A stretch of DNA of 64,000 nucleotides, taken from positions 28,485,746 through 28,549,745 of the forward strand of contig CM055112.1 in NCBI GenBank assembly GCA_029204225.1, written 5' to 3'. Positions 34,335 to 46,700 of this stretch are shown here, one piece after another. Both the position numbers and the translations under genes were made by a program. The stretch is from Diphasiastrum complanatum (lineage: Eukaryota > Streptophyta > Lycopodiopsida > Lycopodiales > Lycopodiaceae). Within the stretch, counting starts at the first letter, position 1. Each line of letters starts with the position of its first letter. Below the pieces are notes generated by a model, which was not told where the DNA came from, did not search any database, and saw only the letters and a list, made by a program, of their open reading frames with translations.

Positions 34335-34374
34335 GAGTGGTATCAGAGCTCTCCAACAGAGTGGTATCAGAGCC
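34330..34374 (+). repeat. Duplicated LTR-end/PBS junction
   Basis: CAACAGAGTGGTATCAGAGC occurs at 34330-34349 and again at 34354-34373. TGGTATCAGAGC is the plant initiator-tRNA-Met primer-binding site. The period is 24 bp. Confidence 0.8.
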
Positions 34375-34697
34375 ATCGTTCCAAACTACTAATAGTATTC
34401 GAAACTATTTTACTATACTTAGATCATTTATCAGTTGCATGCATATCTTTAGATGAATGTTTAGGCTTGCATGGCTTTGATCTTGTGAGTGCAACTGGAG
34501 TGAACGTAATCTAAGTAACCCATTGACAAGCTGGAAAATATACTACAACCTAATCACATCTTTCTATTTGATTTGGCTTTGTAATAAGAAGATCACAATA
34601 AGAGAGCCAATCGCCTGGTAACAGGCAAAAACACCTGGTAATCAAAGATAAAAAAATGAGAAAAACCAAGAAGAAACTGCTTTACAGATTCTATCAG

Positions 34698-35218
34698 TGA
34701 TAGAATTTGGCGCCATTGCCAGAGAACCGCACAACTCCCAAGAAGGCCACTGGATGGATTACTCCCTTCCATCTCGTATACGGTCAAGAGGCAGTAATGC
34801 CTGTAGAGTTCCTAGTTCCTTCCTTGTGATCATGCAAGCTTTCTCTACTGATCTATGTGAGAAAGTGACAATTGAACAAGAACTCCAAAATAGGCTCTTT
34901 ACCTTAGCCCAATTCTGTGAGAGTCAACTCATCTTGTATCATGCACAATTAGTTAACAAACGTCGACAAAAAGCCTGGCATGATCGTCACCTGCTCAATA
35001 AAGACTTACACTTAGGTGATCAAGTGCTTCTCTACACATCTAAGAAGCACCCAGAAAAATTAAAATTTAGAAGCGAAGGGCCATATGTTATAAATAAAAT
35101 CTTCCCTAATGGAGCAGTCCAATTCGAAACACTTGACGGAGTACTCCTCAACACTGTCGTAAATGGCGGTCGTCTACAACGCTACTACGAAGATATGCTT
35201 TTTGTTGACCCAATATAA
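34698..35218 (+). pseudogene. Ty3/gypsy integrase C-terminal fragment next to a PBS
   Basis: At 34,707-34,725 'tttggcgccattgccagag' resembles a gypsy PBS. About 15 bp on, the frame reads TPFHLVYGQEAVMPVEFLVP, the end of the integrase core, and after a frame change RRQKAWHDRHL, GDQVLLYTSKKHPEKLKF, GPYVINKIFPNGAVQF to a stop at 35218, the integrase C-terminal domain. Gag, protease, RT and RNase H are missing between PBS and integrase, so this is a deletion derivative. Confidence 0.75.
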
Positions 35219-36522
35219 CTACATCACTATTGTATATATTTATGTTACATGTTTTAACAGATTTTTTTTATTTTATATTTTTTATATTTTATGTCTTTTT
35301 GATTGACTATGTTTGTACTTACTGCATTCTTGTTCACCATGGATTTTTTTTTCTCATGGATATCTATTTAGAGTCACAGAGAGTGTTGCAAGTCAACATA
35401 TAATGGACTAGTTCACAAGGATAGATTTTATAACTTTTTTGATCCAGTTCACTTTTGCAATTTTGATACCTCAGATTTTCCATCCATAGCACAAATTTGG
35501 TAATTGAGATAGTTGATTCCACTGAGAACTTCCACATGTTTCGACACTATCACATTTTACTTCATCAAGTTCTCCAACACTATCACTGAGATAGAATACT
35601 CAACAAGCACTTGTATTAGATCTCAACTGAGTCTTCTGGTTGGCATCTCGACCGAGTCCTCTGGTTGGCATCTTGACCAAGTCCTCTGGTTGACATCTCG
35701 ATCGTGCCTGGTACATAAGATCTCGACTGGACCTTCAACAAGGTTTTTGAAAATCTCGACCGAGTCATTCCAGTCCAATCTCGACCGTGTCGTTCCCTTC
35801 AAAAAAATCTCGACCGAGCCGACACATCGCCAATGGCTATAAAGAACCAAATCACGAAGTCATTTGCACCTCAGCAACGTGCAAACTTTCAGCGACTTCT
35901 GGCGACCGATTTCTGGTGATCTTTTTGCTCCCATCATCGTTTGTGGCGCTCTATCATCCAGTCAATCCATGCTCACTCACACATTCAGTTTCTCTAGTGT
36001 CATCACTCTACCTCACGCACACCAAAAGAGTGCCATTAAAAAAAACTTTTCAAAATACCTAATCTGATAGAAATCACAACATCTGCTCAATATTTTTGCA
36101 CAACGACACGCTGAGGAGTAGTGCAGCTGGAGCACAAATCGCAGCTCTAGTTTCATTATTGTGAAACACAATCGATCATTTACATACCATCTTTTCCATC
36201 CCTCCTTGCCTCAACACTTTTCCGCCACACCTTGTTTGCAAACTCTTCTTTACACAGCTCAACTTTCAATCGAGTCCCCGAGTCAAGTTCTCGACCGAGC
36301 CCTATGCTCAACTTTGAACCGAGTCTCTATTCAGTTTTCGACCGAGCCTTACTACTAAAATCTCGACCAAACCTTACCGTTACCATCTCAAACGAGCCTT
36401 ATCCTTACCATTTCGACCGAATCAAATCCACTAGTAACATCTCGACCAAGTCGAATCACACCAAACCACTATTCTAGATCTCAACCGAGCCTCACTTTCT
36501 AGAGACCAATTCCAGAACAGTC
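35219..36522 (+). mobile_element. Gypsy 3' region/LTR with ctcgaccgag repeats
   Basis: Two blocks (35,630-35,825 and 36,280-36,490) of degenerate 'tctcgaccgag(t/c)c' units with 20-40 bp spacing flank a block with TATA-like and CT-rich sequence. The unit is the reverse complement of the leader repeat at 11,240-12,130, so the two gypsy relics belong to one family. LTR borders could not be placed. Confidence 0.5.
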
Positions 36523-37990
36523 ATGTCTTCACATCATTCCTCTGGCTCTGATGACCCTGATGTAGACAAGATAGACATCAACATGGGTAACCTTGACATT
36601 GCAGAGGTGACTACATGGTACCAACAAGCCCATCAGTTCTTGCAACATATAGAATTTTAGATCTCTGCTCTGTCTAGCTACCAAAGTCCCTACCTGCTGC
36701 ACATGGCTTATGCTTCCTACAACCCCATAGCCAAATCTTGTCAATTTATTGTCCCTCCAAACCAAAATTATGTGTATCATATCTCTCCGTCTGGAGCAGA
36801 CTTCCATACTTTCGGCTTCCCTCGAGAATCGAATGCAGTTACAAGAACATTGCAAAAAATTGAGACAACAACATACTTCAAATTTATTGATCCCTCTGTT
36901 GCAAAATAAAAAACAAGTATGGGTATAGGTTTAGGAATATCAATGATCAAGCTCTAGCTGCTATTTGTGCTTACTTAACAAAGTACACACAATGTTACAG
37001 AACCAAGATCCTTCGGATACCGATGTCCCTATTCCACATGATGGCAGATTCACAATTGCATGGCCAGAATCTCTATGATTGGGCCCAATTTGTTTCAAAT
37101 TTCCTTCATAAATGCATAAAGAACAAGCAACCCTCTACATTGTTGGGTTACCTAATGACGGCCTCACACTACAACAAGTGAACAATGGACCAAAACTCCG
37201 GGAGTTGTTGTAGGTGGTAGATAAAGCTTGGGACATACCAATTCCTTCAAAAAACTCCAAGCATTCGGGTTTGAGGAAACAAACATTATCACCACAGGGG
37301 CCACCACCTAAGAGACCCAATATGAGCATTATGACGTTGACTGTCAAGAAGAAGCCAACACAATCAGGCTCCCAACAAGATCTAGCTGCTGAAGGATCTT
37401 CTGCTCAACAAACAACTGATACCTCTAAGGCAAAGCTTCCTAAAACATGCCAACAAAGGACAAGAACCAAACTGATGGCAAAGAGGTGTTCTCCAGATAG
37501 CATGGAGACCGATGACATGGAGTCAGAAGGTGAGAAGCTCCAATGAGAACCACAAGCCACGAGACAAACCACATCATCTCATCAAACATCATCAAGCTCG
37601 ACAGATATTCAAGATGCAAGCTCCACGTCAGATTTAGCATCCCAACAACAATTTTCACCCACACATGTCACCGATGATGCTGATGGAGTTGTCACATCCT
37701 TAGCTGCGAACACCAGCACAGATTTCCATGCTACCCAACAAGCTTCGGTGACAGCTCCCCCCATTCTAAGTACATGCCAACGCTGCCAACTTCACCAAAG
37801 GCACAACTTTTGGGAGGGGAGGTAGGTGGGAATGTCATTCTCAAGGACACAACAACAGACTAGTAGGAACAGGTCCAACAAGTCCACATCCTCATGGACA
37901 CATCCACATACTTTGATGCTACGAACCTAATGGAGATAGATGATGATGAAGACGGCAAAGCAGATCAGTCGAGGAAAATTCAAATCCCAC
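36523..37990 (+). pseudogene. Gag-like open region of gypsy relic (uncertain)
   Basis: After the ctcgaccgag leader an ATG at 36523 opens MSSHHSSGSDDPDVDKID, with a stop at 36658 and continuation (YLLHMAYASYNPIAK...) to 36,907. Further pieces at 37,214-37,543 are Lys/Pro/Gln-rich, and an acidic stretch (TNLMEIDDDEDGK) is near 37,930. Position after the leader repeat matches gag, but no gag motif or zinc knuckle was found. It could be an unrelated captured sequence. Confidence 0.35.
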
Positions 37991-38016
37991 CAGCTAATGT
38001 GTCCACTGTGAGAGAT

Positions 38017-38659
38017 TTCAACTAGTTTAGTCTAGTTTAGTCATATTTTGGTAAATTGTCAATAAGAGGCCAAAACTCATTTTAGACTTAGAGATAAATT
38101 TTTTGAAGTTATATTAGTTTAAAATACATTCAATAAACACTTTTTGAAAGTGTGGGAAAGTTGGTAGTCGAGTTTGAGAGAGATTCAAATTTGAACTTTG
38201 GGTACATTGAATCTAGACCCAAAAATAGTAGGGTTTACATTTTGGAGGGAAAGCCAAGTGGTCAAATAGGGTTTGGACACTCTATAAAAGGATGTAACTC
38301 GTGGAGAGACACATCTTCTCTCTTATCTCTCTCATTTCATCATTATACATTGTTCTCTTTGGGTTCTACTACTCATTGGTGCACTATCTTGATGTTATCT
38401 TGCAATTCTACGTGTAGAATGATCATTTATTGCTATTTCGGTTCCACACTTGTGAAATACAGTAGGGTACTGTAATTGTACAAAAATCAAACATATTTTA
38501 TGTTTTGGTTCATGTTTGATCAGTATCTCTTAGAGTTTGCATCTCATTTTGTATGTAGATGCTATTTTTTCTACATTGGCATGATTGTTGGTTTGCTCCT
38601 TATTGTAACCAAAGATCAGGGACATGGATTGGATTTTGAATGATATGAAATCCTTCACA
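38017..38659 (+). mobile_element. Copia 5' LTR
   Basis: Begins TGTGAGAGATTTC and ends CTTCACA, with TGTGA/TCACA inverted ends, 643 bp. A TATA-like word 'ctataaaag' at 38281 lies in the expected place. The PBS TGGTATCAGAGCTC follows directly at 38660. Confidence 0.75.
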
Positions 38660-38673
38660 TGGTATCAGAGCTC
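38660..38673 (+). other. Copia primer-binding site
   Basis: TGGTATCAGAGCTC, complementary to the plant initiator tRNA-Met 3' end, immediately after the LTR. Confidence 0.85.
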
Positions 38674-39258
38674 TTTTATTTCAGGTTATAAAAGGATCAG
38701 CCATCATTAGCAAAGATTTGGAGGAGTTACCAATGCTAGAGCATGCTAGATTGATTTCTACTAAAAAATCAGCATTTTTGCATGTGTAAAATTGATCTTT
38801 TGTAGGTCAAAACTCTGTATAGGGTTATATACTTGATCAATTCTGATTTTACACTTGGTTTACTGGATTTAGATGACATTTGGTGCGTTAGGAAGGTCTC
38901 ATTGGAGTCTACAAAAAGATATATCAAGTTTTTAGAAATTGCATGTAGAATTTGAGATATTCAATTTTTTCTGATTTTGTCAAAATCCTAATTGATTGGA
39001 TCTCTAGTTTGTGAGGTTACTGAACTTCATTTGAGTGTGTTTCAGTCTTAGGAAGTGGCAAGAATCATTAGATTGAGGATAGATCATAGGTTGATCAAGA
39101 TTTCACTATTCTATGTGTTGATTTTCTAGTTAGAAGTGTTAGAAGAGATTTGAGAGGTTCCATATCTTTGTGATATCTTCTTGAGTTCTTTTGTTGACAT
39201 TCAAGAGAGTGCTTTGTGCATTGGAACATGTTGAAAGAGAAGATCAGGTCACTTCAAA

Positions 39259-41409
39259 ATGTCTACAAGTGGAGGTTTTATGTTGGAGAGCAATGATAGG
39301 CTTACCTCAATCAACTATTCTACTTGGAAGGTGAGGATGGAGTCCTTATTGGAGATGAATGAGTTGATGGAGATTGTTGCAGGTGTGGAGGAGAGGCCTC
39401 AAGCACCTCAACATCAAGTGAGGTATGACAAGAGAGCAAATAAATCTCTACACATGATTAAGATGAATGTTACCAATGAACTTCTCAAGGAAATTGGTAA
39501 GTGCACATCATCTTTGGAGGCTTGGGAAGCTTTGAAGAAGCTTTATGAATCCAAGTCTACATCAAGAGTGCTTACTCTTAGGAGGCAAATCTTTCAAAGT
39601 TTGCAAAAGAAGGAAGAGAGTACTCATGCTTTTGTTTTGAGGGTTAAAGCATTCAATGACGAGTTAGCATGTATTGATGAAAGCATTAAGGAGGTAGAAC
39701 TTGTTCAAGTTATACTTAATGGCTTGTTGGATGATCATGCTAATCTTGTTCAAAGTTTTGCTATTCAAAAGACTTTGCCAAGTATTGTGGATTTTCAAGA
39801 GATCTTGGTGAATGAGGAGTATAGGCTTCAATCAAGAAGAGGTGGATCTACATCGACATCTCATTATGAAGAGGAGGCTATGTTCATCAAAGGCAAGTTC
39901 AAGGGCAAAGGAAAAGGCAAGTGGCCTAAAGGGCAAGATCAAGGTGATACTTCTTCTTTTGGCAAAAAGAAAGATAAGTCTAAGTTCAAATGCTTTTATT
40001 GTGGAATCAAAGGGCATTTTGCATATAAATGTTTGAAGAAGCAAAGAGATGAAGGTAGCAAGCAAATCAACTTTACTACTAATGATGAGGATCTAGGTGG
40101 TGGTGATTCTCTTTTGATGTGTTCTTCAAGTCCAATATCAAGTGAAGGTGACAAAGATTCATGGTGGATTGATAGTGGAGCTAGTTCACACATGACTAGT
40201 CACAAGGAGTTCTTTACTTCTTTGGTCACTTATGATGGAGCCAAGAAAGCAATTCACATGGCCAATGGTGGTGAGTGTGTGATCAAAGGTATTGGTTCAA
40301 TTCCTATTTGTCTCTCTACTAATAGGAAAGCAAGACTTGATGGTGTTCTTTACATTCCTTCACTTTCAAAGAATTTGTTAATTGTTGGTCAAATGATAGA
40401 GAAAGGATACATGGTAAAGGTTGATGGTGATGTTTGTTTCATCACAAAGGAAGAAATCTTGGTTGCTAGGGGCAATAGACAAGGTAGACTTTTCAAGCTT
40501 GATGCTTTTGTTATGGCTAACAAAAAGGATGGAATGGAAAAGGAGATTGGTCTCAACTTTCCAAAGTTACCTTTTAGCATCAATAAGATTGGTGGATCTT
40601 ATGCAAAGTCTAACAAGCTTCCTTATGCTAGATCTAGGTCAAGATCTAATATGCTTCTTGGAGATGTTCATCTTTGTGCTAACTTGGCTAGTCTTGAGGA
40701 TAATGATGGTGTTTCAATGGTTCTTCATGGCAAGTGCGAGCATGAAAAAGTTGAGAAAAGAGCTGACTTCATCAATGGAGGTGAAGGTTCTTCCTTGGAA
40801 AAGATTGTTGCTAATGATTTCTTTGATTATATGGAAAAAGATGTTGCTAGGTGCATGCATGAAGGAGATGGTTCTTCTACATTCTTTTGTGATGAGTCCA
40901 AGAAAGTCATTTTTGCAGCAAGTGGAGTCACATGTCTTCGTAAAGAGAGTAGATCAAATGGTTCTATCAAGAGACTTGGTGAGGGAGATAGTCACAAGTC
41001 AAGAAGAAGAGAAGTATGTGAAGAGTTCAAAGTAGGATGTACTTTGAATGATGTCATTGTGAATGATAGTGAGGAAGAATCATTATCATATGAGTCATTA
41101 CCTAAAACATTGAGTAGAAGTTCTTGTTTGAAAAAAGAGAGTACTTCAATCATTCTTATGTTGAAGGTACTAATCATTTTTTTCATGGCTTCTAATGTCC
41201 TTGAGGTTTCTACTTCTTATGATGCAATCATTAAGTGGGAGTCTTATGAAGGAAAGAGCAATGGAGGATTGGTTATTGGGAAGATCCAAGTCATGGATCT
41301 CACATCTCTTCATCAACTCAAAAGATTCTATGATTGTGAATTGATCACTCATGATCGGGATGGCAAAAGGTTGGTTGGAGAAGACTACATGGAGCAAATC
41401 GAGAGGTAA
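39259..41409 (+). CDS. Copia gag-protease polyprotein with unknown C-terminal part, integrase/RT absent
   Basis: An intact 716-residue frame. Residues 1-220 are a copia gag (NYSTWKVRMESLLE; TSSLEAWEALKKLYES). A Lys/Gly-rich stretch precedes a CCHC zinc knuckle (CFYCGIKGHFAYKC, about residue 245). The aspartic protease motif WWIDSGASSHMT is near residue 303, with a GVLYIPSLSKNLL segment after it. From about residue 420 the frame no longer matches integrase: there is no LWH..LGH motif, no D,D-35-E core and no RT. Instead it is a Ser/Glu/Lys-rich sequence ending in a hydrophobic segment (LIIFFMASNVLEV, about residue 640). The long, uninterrupted frame next to a good LTR and PBS suggests a fairly young, non-autonomous element that would need enzymes from another copia element. 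Confidence 0.8.
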   Translation: MSTSGGFMLESNDRLTSINYSTWKVRMESLLEMNELMEIVAGVEERPQAPQHQVRYDKRANKSLHMIKMNVTNELLKEIGKCTSSLEAWEALKKLYESKSTSRVLTLRRQIFQSLQKKEESTHAFVLRVKAFNDELACIDESIKEVELVQVILNGLLDDHANLVQSFAIQKTLPSIVDFQEILVNEEYRLQSRRGGSTSTSHYEEEAMFIKGKFKGKGKGKWPKGQDQGDTSSFGKKKDKSKFKCFYCGIKGHFAYKCLKKQRDEGSKQINFTTNDEDLGGGDSLLMCSSSPISSEGDKDSWWIDSGASSHMTSHKEFFTSLVTYDGAKKAIHMANGGECVIKGIGSIPICLSTNRKARLDGVLYIPSLSKNLLIVGQMIEKGYMVKVDGDVCFITKEEILVARGNRQGRLFKLDAFVMANKKDGMEKEIGLNFPKLPFSINKIGGSYAKSNKLPYARSRSRSNMLLGDVHLCANLASLEDNDGVSMVLHGKCEHEKVEKRADFINGGEGSSLEKIVANDFFDYMEKDVARCMHEGDGSSTFFCDESKKVIFAASGVTCLRKESRSNGSIKRLGEGDSHKSRRREVCEEFKVGCTLNDVIVNDSEEESLSYESLPKTLSRSSCLKKESTSIILMLKVLIIFFMASNVLEVSTSYDAIIKWESYEGKSNGGLVIGKIQVMDLTSLHQLKRFYDCELITHDRDGKRLVGEDYMEQIER

Positions 41410-42489
41410 TTTCTTCAAGGCAAGGGAGATCTCATTGGTGAGATTATTCAGGTTTTTTGTGGACTCAAGAAGGCTGGATTTATTATGTTTGATACTCATC
41501 TTCACCTACTCTACTTCATGTTGGATGGAAAGTTTGGAATCTATCTTTTGATTTATGATGGTGACATTGGTGACATTGTTTTCACTAACCTTTGTGGAAA
41601 TTCGAGATCAAGCATTGATGAGTTCTTGTTGGATCTAGATCATATGTTTGAGAAGGAGTATTTCCAGAGGTTCAGGTCTAAAGATATTCATATCTTTGAT
41701 ATCTTTGATGATCAAGAGAAAGGTAAGCAAGTGGAAGCGACTCATTTTGCTTTACTCACATGTTTTGGAGAATTTTCTTGTGTAGATGATGCTATGCAAG
41801 TGGATATTGGTTCTCATGGTTTTCATATTGGAAATTCAAGTAATGGATCTGAAAAACAAATTTTGTTCAATGGCTTTGATGGTCAAGAGGAAGATCAAGA
41901 GGTTGGTCTCAAAGCGCTTCAACTAGCCAAAAGGGAAAGTGGCAATTTGGAGCTAGTCAAGAGCATCAAAGAAAGGTTATTTGGAAAAGATGTTATGGAT
42001 CTATTTTTGCAGATTATTGAAGACTCAAGTAAGGTCAAAGGAACAGCAAAGAAGTGTTTTTCAAGTTTACTTTAGTTGTTCTGTCTCATGTTTGAGTTAT
42101 TTTATGAGGATGTGTGCAAATTGTCAAGTTATGGACAAACTAGCTACATTGTCTTGCAATATCTTATTGTTGGAGTTGTACTAGCATTCTTGGCTGGTTT
42201 TGCTAATGGAAATGAAGCTATTGTAGGTTTTTTTTGTCACTCATTCATGGCCAAGTCATCAAGTGTTGATGATATCTTTTGGCAAGATGGAGATGGAGGC
42301 TCATTCATGGAGTTTTATGGTGGAGACATATCAAGAAAGGACAAAGTTGGAGGAGATAAGCAAGCATTGGTCATCACTCACATTTATTGTTTGGTTGCTG
42401 TAATTTTTCAGAGAGTTCAAAGTTTGAAACATGGAGGAATCATTTCATTCACATTCTATTTGATTCTTCATGTTCTAGTTATATCTTGA
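41410..42489 (+). CDS. Unknown reading frames in the 3' half of the non-autonomous copia element
   Basis: Two frames on the same strand: 41485-42075 (196 residues, acidic, with DDQEKGKQVEATHFALLTCF) and 42076-42489 (137 residues, with a probable membrane segment YIVLQYLIVGVVLAFLAGFA and a second hydrophobic end). Codon use looks like the upstream gag frame. A one-base shift near 41,480 and the stop at 42,073-42,075 would join all three in series, so they may be one ancestral long frame. They match no pol domain that I know. A membrane segment recalls env-like third frames of some plant copia elements, but this is only positional. The 3' LTR is not found; the element is cut at about 42,500 by minus-strand copia DNA. 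Confidence 0.45.
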
Positions 42490-42550
42490 TGTGTAAAATT
42501 GATGTAAGAGATAGTGAAGCATCCATTTTGGACACTATTCTCTATATCAA

Positions 42551-43215
42551 TTATGAAAGATGCTTTAGAGCCTTAGAAAGGAGATCTATACTTAGGATGG
42601 AGAGACAAAGTTGCAGGAGTTCACCAATTCTGACATTCCCTCTTGAACCTTGTAGCTTTGTTCGTTCAATCCAATTGCCTTTCTTTGTTTCGCAAAGAGT
42701 GGCTTCTCGAGTGGTTTCGTGAAGAGATTTGCAATCATACTTTCTGATTTTACGAACTAGACCTGGAGCTCTCCTTTTGAGATCAAATCTCAAATGTGAT
42801 GGTACTTCAGAGGAATGTGCTTCATCTTTGAATGGAAGACATGATCTTGGGACAGACAGATGGCACTCTGAGAGTCCATCATCATCGTGTTTGGCCCCTC
42901 TTGTGGTATCCCGATTGTCTCCAACATCATTTGTAGCCACACTACCTCATTCGCCACTTTCAAGACTATGACATACTCAGCTTCACAAGATGATTGAGCT
43001 ACCAAGGTTTGCTTTTTGCATATCCAGCTGATTGCAGCTCCGCACGCTATTGTACATTCTCCAGTAATGGACTTGCTATCATCTTTGCAGCTCGCCCAGT
43101 TCGCATCATTGTAGTGATGCAGCTCGAATCCTTTCTCTTTGTTTCTAGCTCTGTAGATTAATCCAATATTCTAGGTACTCTTTAGATACTGTAGGATTCG
43201 TTTGGCCATTTGCCA
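42551..43215 (-). pseudogene. Ty1/copia RNase H fragment
   Basis: On -: SITGECTIACGAAISWICKK, LVAQSSCEAEYVIVLKVANEVVWL, MMMDSQSAICLSQDHVFHSKMKH and LFTKPLEKPLF, all copia RNase H motifs in order. The upstream end reads RARNKEKGFELHHYNDANWASCK near 43,120. It is a different family from the adjoining element at 43,754-47,771 (sequence differs throughout), so two minus-strand copia pieces lie side by side. Confidence 0.75.
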
Positions 43216-43753
43216 ACACGCAGTGCGTTGGCGTGAGAGAAACACGGTTCTCTCACGAGTAGTAGTCTCGCTTCACTAGTAGATTGTTGGATCTTCTGAT
43301 CCTAGACAGAATTGTCTTCACGCACAAGTGGACATGTATTCTGTATATCATCTTGATTGCTTACTAGCATCAGACTTCTTCACTCTTTTACACTCTGTGT
43401 ATTCTGTTTGATCTATATGTCAAGTATGATCCAGTAAGTACGATCTCTCTGTGTAAATCTAAGATTAGAGTGATTAAGCATCTACAACTAACCAGAGAAT
43501 TACAAGAGTGGCAGATTAGCCACGACCTAGGGAGTATTTGCTGACGTCATGCCATCAGATCAGATTACTGTACTTCTGGGTACTTGCATAATCTTTGGTG
43601 ATATTCCTTGGAGCGTGAGCGCTGAACGGGTTTCGTTTACCTCGTCTACCTTCTTCCGTACTGGACCGCAAAGGAATCTCGTTCGTGGATCTTTTGTATT
43701 CGGAGAAAGGCTTTGTAATCAGAAACATTTTGTTTCTTCAGCTCCCTCTCAAA

Positions 43754-46700
43754 TCATGATAGCTTTACGATCCCAAGACTGCTCCTTTGCCTCTCAAAGG
43801 GTCCTTTGTCCAGGGCCTTTGTGAAGATGTCAGCAACCATGTCTTTCGTTCCTATGAAGGTGGTCTGCATCATCTTCTTTTCAATCAGATCCCTGATGAA
43901 GTGATACTTGATCACAATGTATTTCATTCTGGAATGGAACACGGGATCTTTCGTCAGGTGTATTGTAGAGGTGTTGTCCATCTGCAAGACCAGAGGCTCA
44001 TTTCTTGTTTTGCCCAATTCGTCCAAGAACTGCCTTAGCCAAATTATTTTGTTGGCCATCTTTGCTGCTGCTACTTACTCTACTTCACAAGATGACTGGG
44101 TAACAACGGTCTGTTTCTTGCTGACCCAGAGAACTGCTACTCCTGATGTGATGGTGCATCTTCCTGAGATGCTTTTACAATCGTCCTTGAGAGATGCCTA
44201 GCTAGCATCATTGTAGAAAAGTATCCTGAAACTTGCACCATGACAATAACACAAGCCATAATCCCTCGTTGATTGAAGATATTGCAAAATTTGTTTCGCA
44301 ATCTTCCAATGTGTCGAGTCTGGATTCATGCAGAATTGGCTCATCTTGAACATTGCATAAGCAATATTAGGACGTGTGTTGTCTACAAGGTACATCAGTG
44401 ATCCTATCAGCTTCCTGTAAGGTGTGAGTTGCATCTGTTCTCTCTCTTCCTCAGTCCTTGGACAGTCATCATTCGTTAGCATCATCCCTACGAGCATTGG
44501 AGTGTTTGCTCCTTTGCAGTTCAGCATCCCAAAGTCCTCTAGGATCTTCTGGGTGTATCTGGACTAGTGAAGGTATAACTTACCTCCCTCATAGGCCCTA
44601 TCAATTTGTAAGCCTAGGTAACACCTGGCTTCTCCCAGATCCACTATCTCGAAATGTTTCGAGATGTTTATCTTCACCTCAGCAATTAGCTGCTCACTCC
44701 TACAAAGTATCAGAGTGTCGTCCATATATACAGCCACTATGATGATCTGCCCATCTGTAATTCTGACATACACATTGGAGTCAGCCAACAGAGGCTTGAA
44801 TCCTAATGATTTCAGGACTTGATCTTTCTTCTTGTACCATTGTCGGACTGACTGTTTCAAACCGTAGATGCTTCTATGCATTCTGCATACATAGTCAGGA
44901 AGTGAATTCGAGACGAATCCTAGGGGCTGATCCATGTAGACCTCTTCATCTAATTTGCCATGCAAGAAGGCTGTCTTCTCGTCCACAATGTGGATCTTGA
45001 GGTCATAAGCTGCTGCATATGCAAATAATAGACGTAGGGATGAATGTTTGACGACAAGAGAGAAGGTTTCAAAATAGTCAATACCGAATCTCTGAGATAA
45101 ACCCTTTGCTACCAGTCTTGCCTTGTATTTCATCACATTTCCATCTGGTCCGTATTTGAGCTTGAAGACCCATTTGCATTTGACAGTCTTGCGCTTATGT
45201 GGTAATGGCTCCAACATCCATACCTGGTTCTTCCTCATGGACTCCATCTCTTCGTTCATGGCTTGGATCCATCTGTCTTTTTTTGGACATTCAATTGCCT
45301 CCTCGAACGTCTGTAGTTCGCCACTGAACTCACAAAATTCTTCTGATGTGAAAGCTGAGTTGTCTGGCACATATCTTGCTGGCGCTCTTCGTGGTCTTGT
45401 AGACCTTCTGGGAGATCCTCCTGGAACAGCTATGTCTTTGCCCTTGTCTGCTCTTCTCGGTCTTGAACCATCTTGGTTTACAGAGATTGCGACGGCAGGT
45501 TGCCTCTCGAATCTTTCTTCGTCAGCTTCGTCGTTCGAATGGGAGACGACTCAAAAATCTTCATTTTTGTGTTCGTCTGCTGCTCCCTCTGTCACTGGCA
45601 GCAAGTCATAGTATTGTCTCTCCAGAACTTCGTAGCTGACAAGATCTTTGTTGACCATAGTCCTGCTCTCGTCGAATTTGACATCCCTCACTATTTTCAC
45701 AATGTTCGTGTCTGGCATGTAGACTCTGTAGTATGACGAATTGTTGTCATAACCTACAAGAAATCCCTGTTCGGCTTTCTTATCAAGCTTCTTTCGAAGC
45801 TTATCAGGAATATGTGCATATGTTGCACAACCAAAGATTCTGACGTGAGACAGGTGGGCTTTCCACCCCACCATAGCTCATGTGGTGTCGTGTGAGGAAC
45901 ACCAGACTTGTCTGTCCTGTTCTAGATGTATGCGGCTGTAGCTACTGCTTCAGCCCACAATGCCCTTGGAGCTTTCGAATAGGCCATCATGCATCTGGCT
46001 GCTTCCATCAGGGTCCTGTTCTTTCGTTCAGCAACACCATTGTGCTGCGGTGTGTAGTTAGACTTATACTCACCTCCACTATCTGATCTTAGAACTTTGA
46101 TCTTCGTACCTGTCTGATTTTTTACCAATGCTTTGAAGCTCTTGAAATTGTCAAATGCATCTGATTTCTTCTTCAAGAAGTAAATCCACGTCTTAAGTGA
46201 CATATCATCAATAAAGATCATGAAATAGAAGGCTTTACCTAAGGACATAGTCCTCATAGGCCCGCATAAATATGTGTGGATCGAATACAAGATGTTCTTT
46301 GCCCTAGCAGCACCACCTTTATTGAACTTCTCTCGATGATGCTTCCCATACACACATGATTCACACATCGACTTCAAGTGGTCTTCTATCGTAGGCAATC
46401 CTCTCACCATTTCCAATTTCCTCATCAGACTGAGGCTTCCTAAGTTCAAGTGACCAAGCCTCTTATGCCACAGTTCAATTTGCGATGGAATGGACAAGAC
46501 AAGTCTTTGTTGCTCCTTGATTGTAGCATTCAACCTGTACAATTTAGTGTTGGGCTCCTTTATACCATCCGCAATGACTTTAAACTTTTGGTTCACATCC
46601 TTCACAAAGCAACGATCATGGGCAAATTCTACTTTCAACTTTTGATCAGTAATGACACCAATAGAAAGTAGATTTTTTTTCAAACCTGATACGTAAAGTA

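Noticed and set aside
43220-43740. Matching 3' LTR for the minus-strand copia element
   Set aside because: Compared by eye with 48,988-49,300 and no shared stretch found, so the LTR pair could not be supported.
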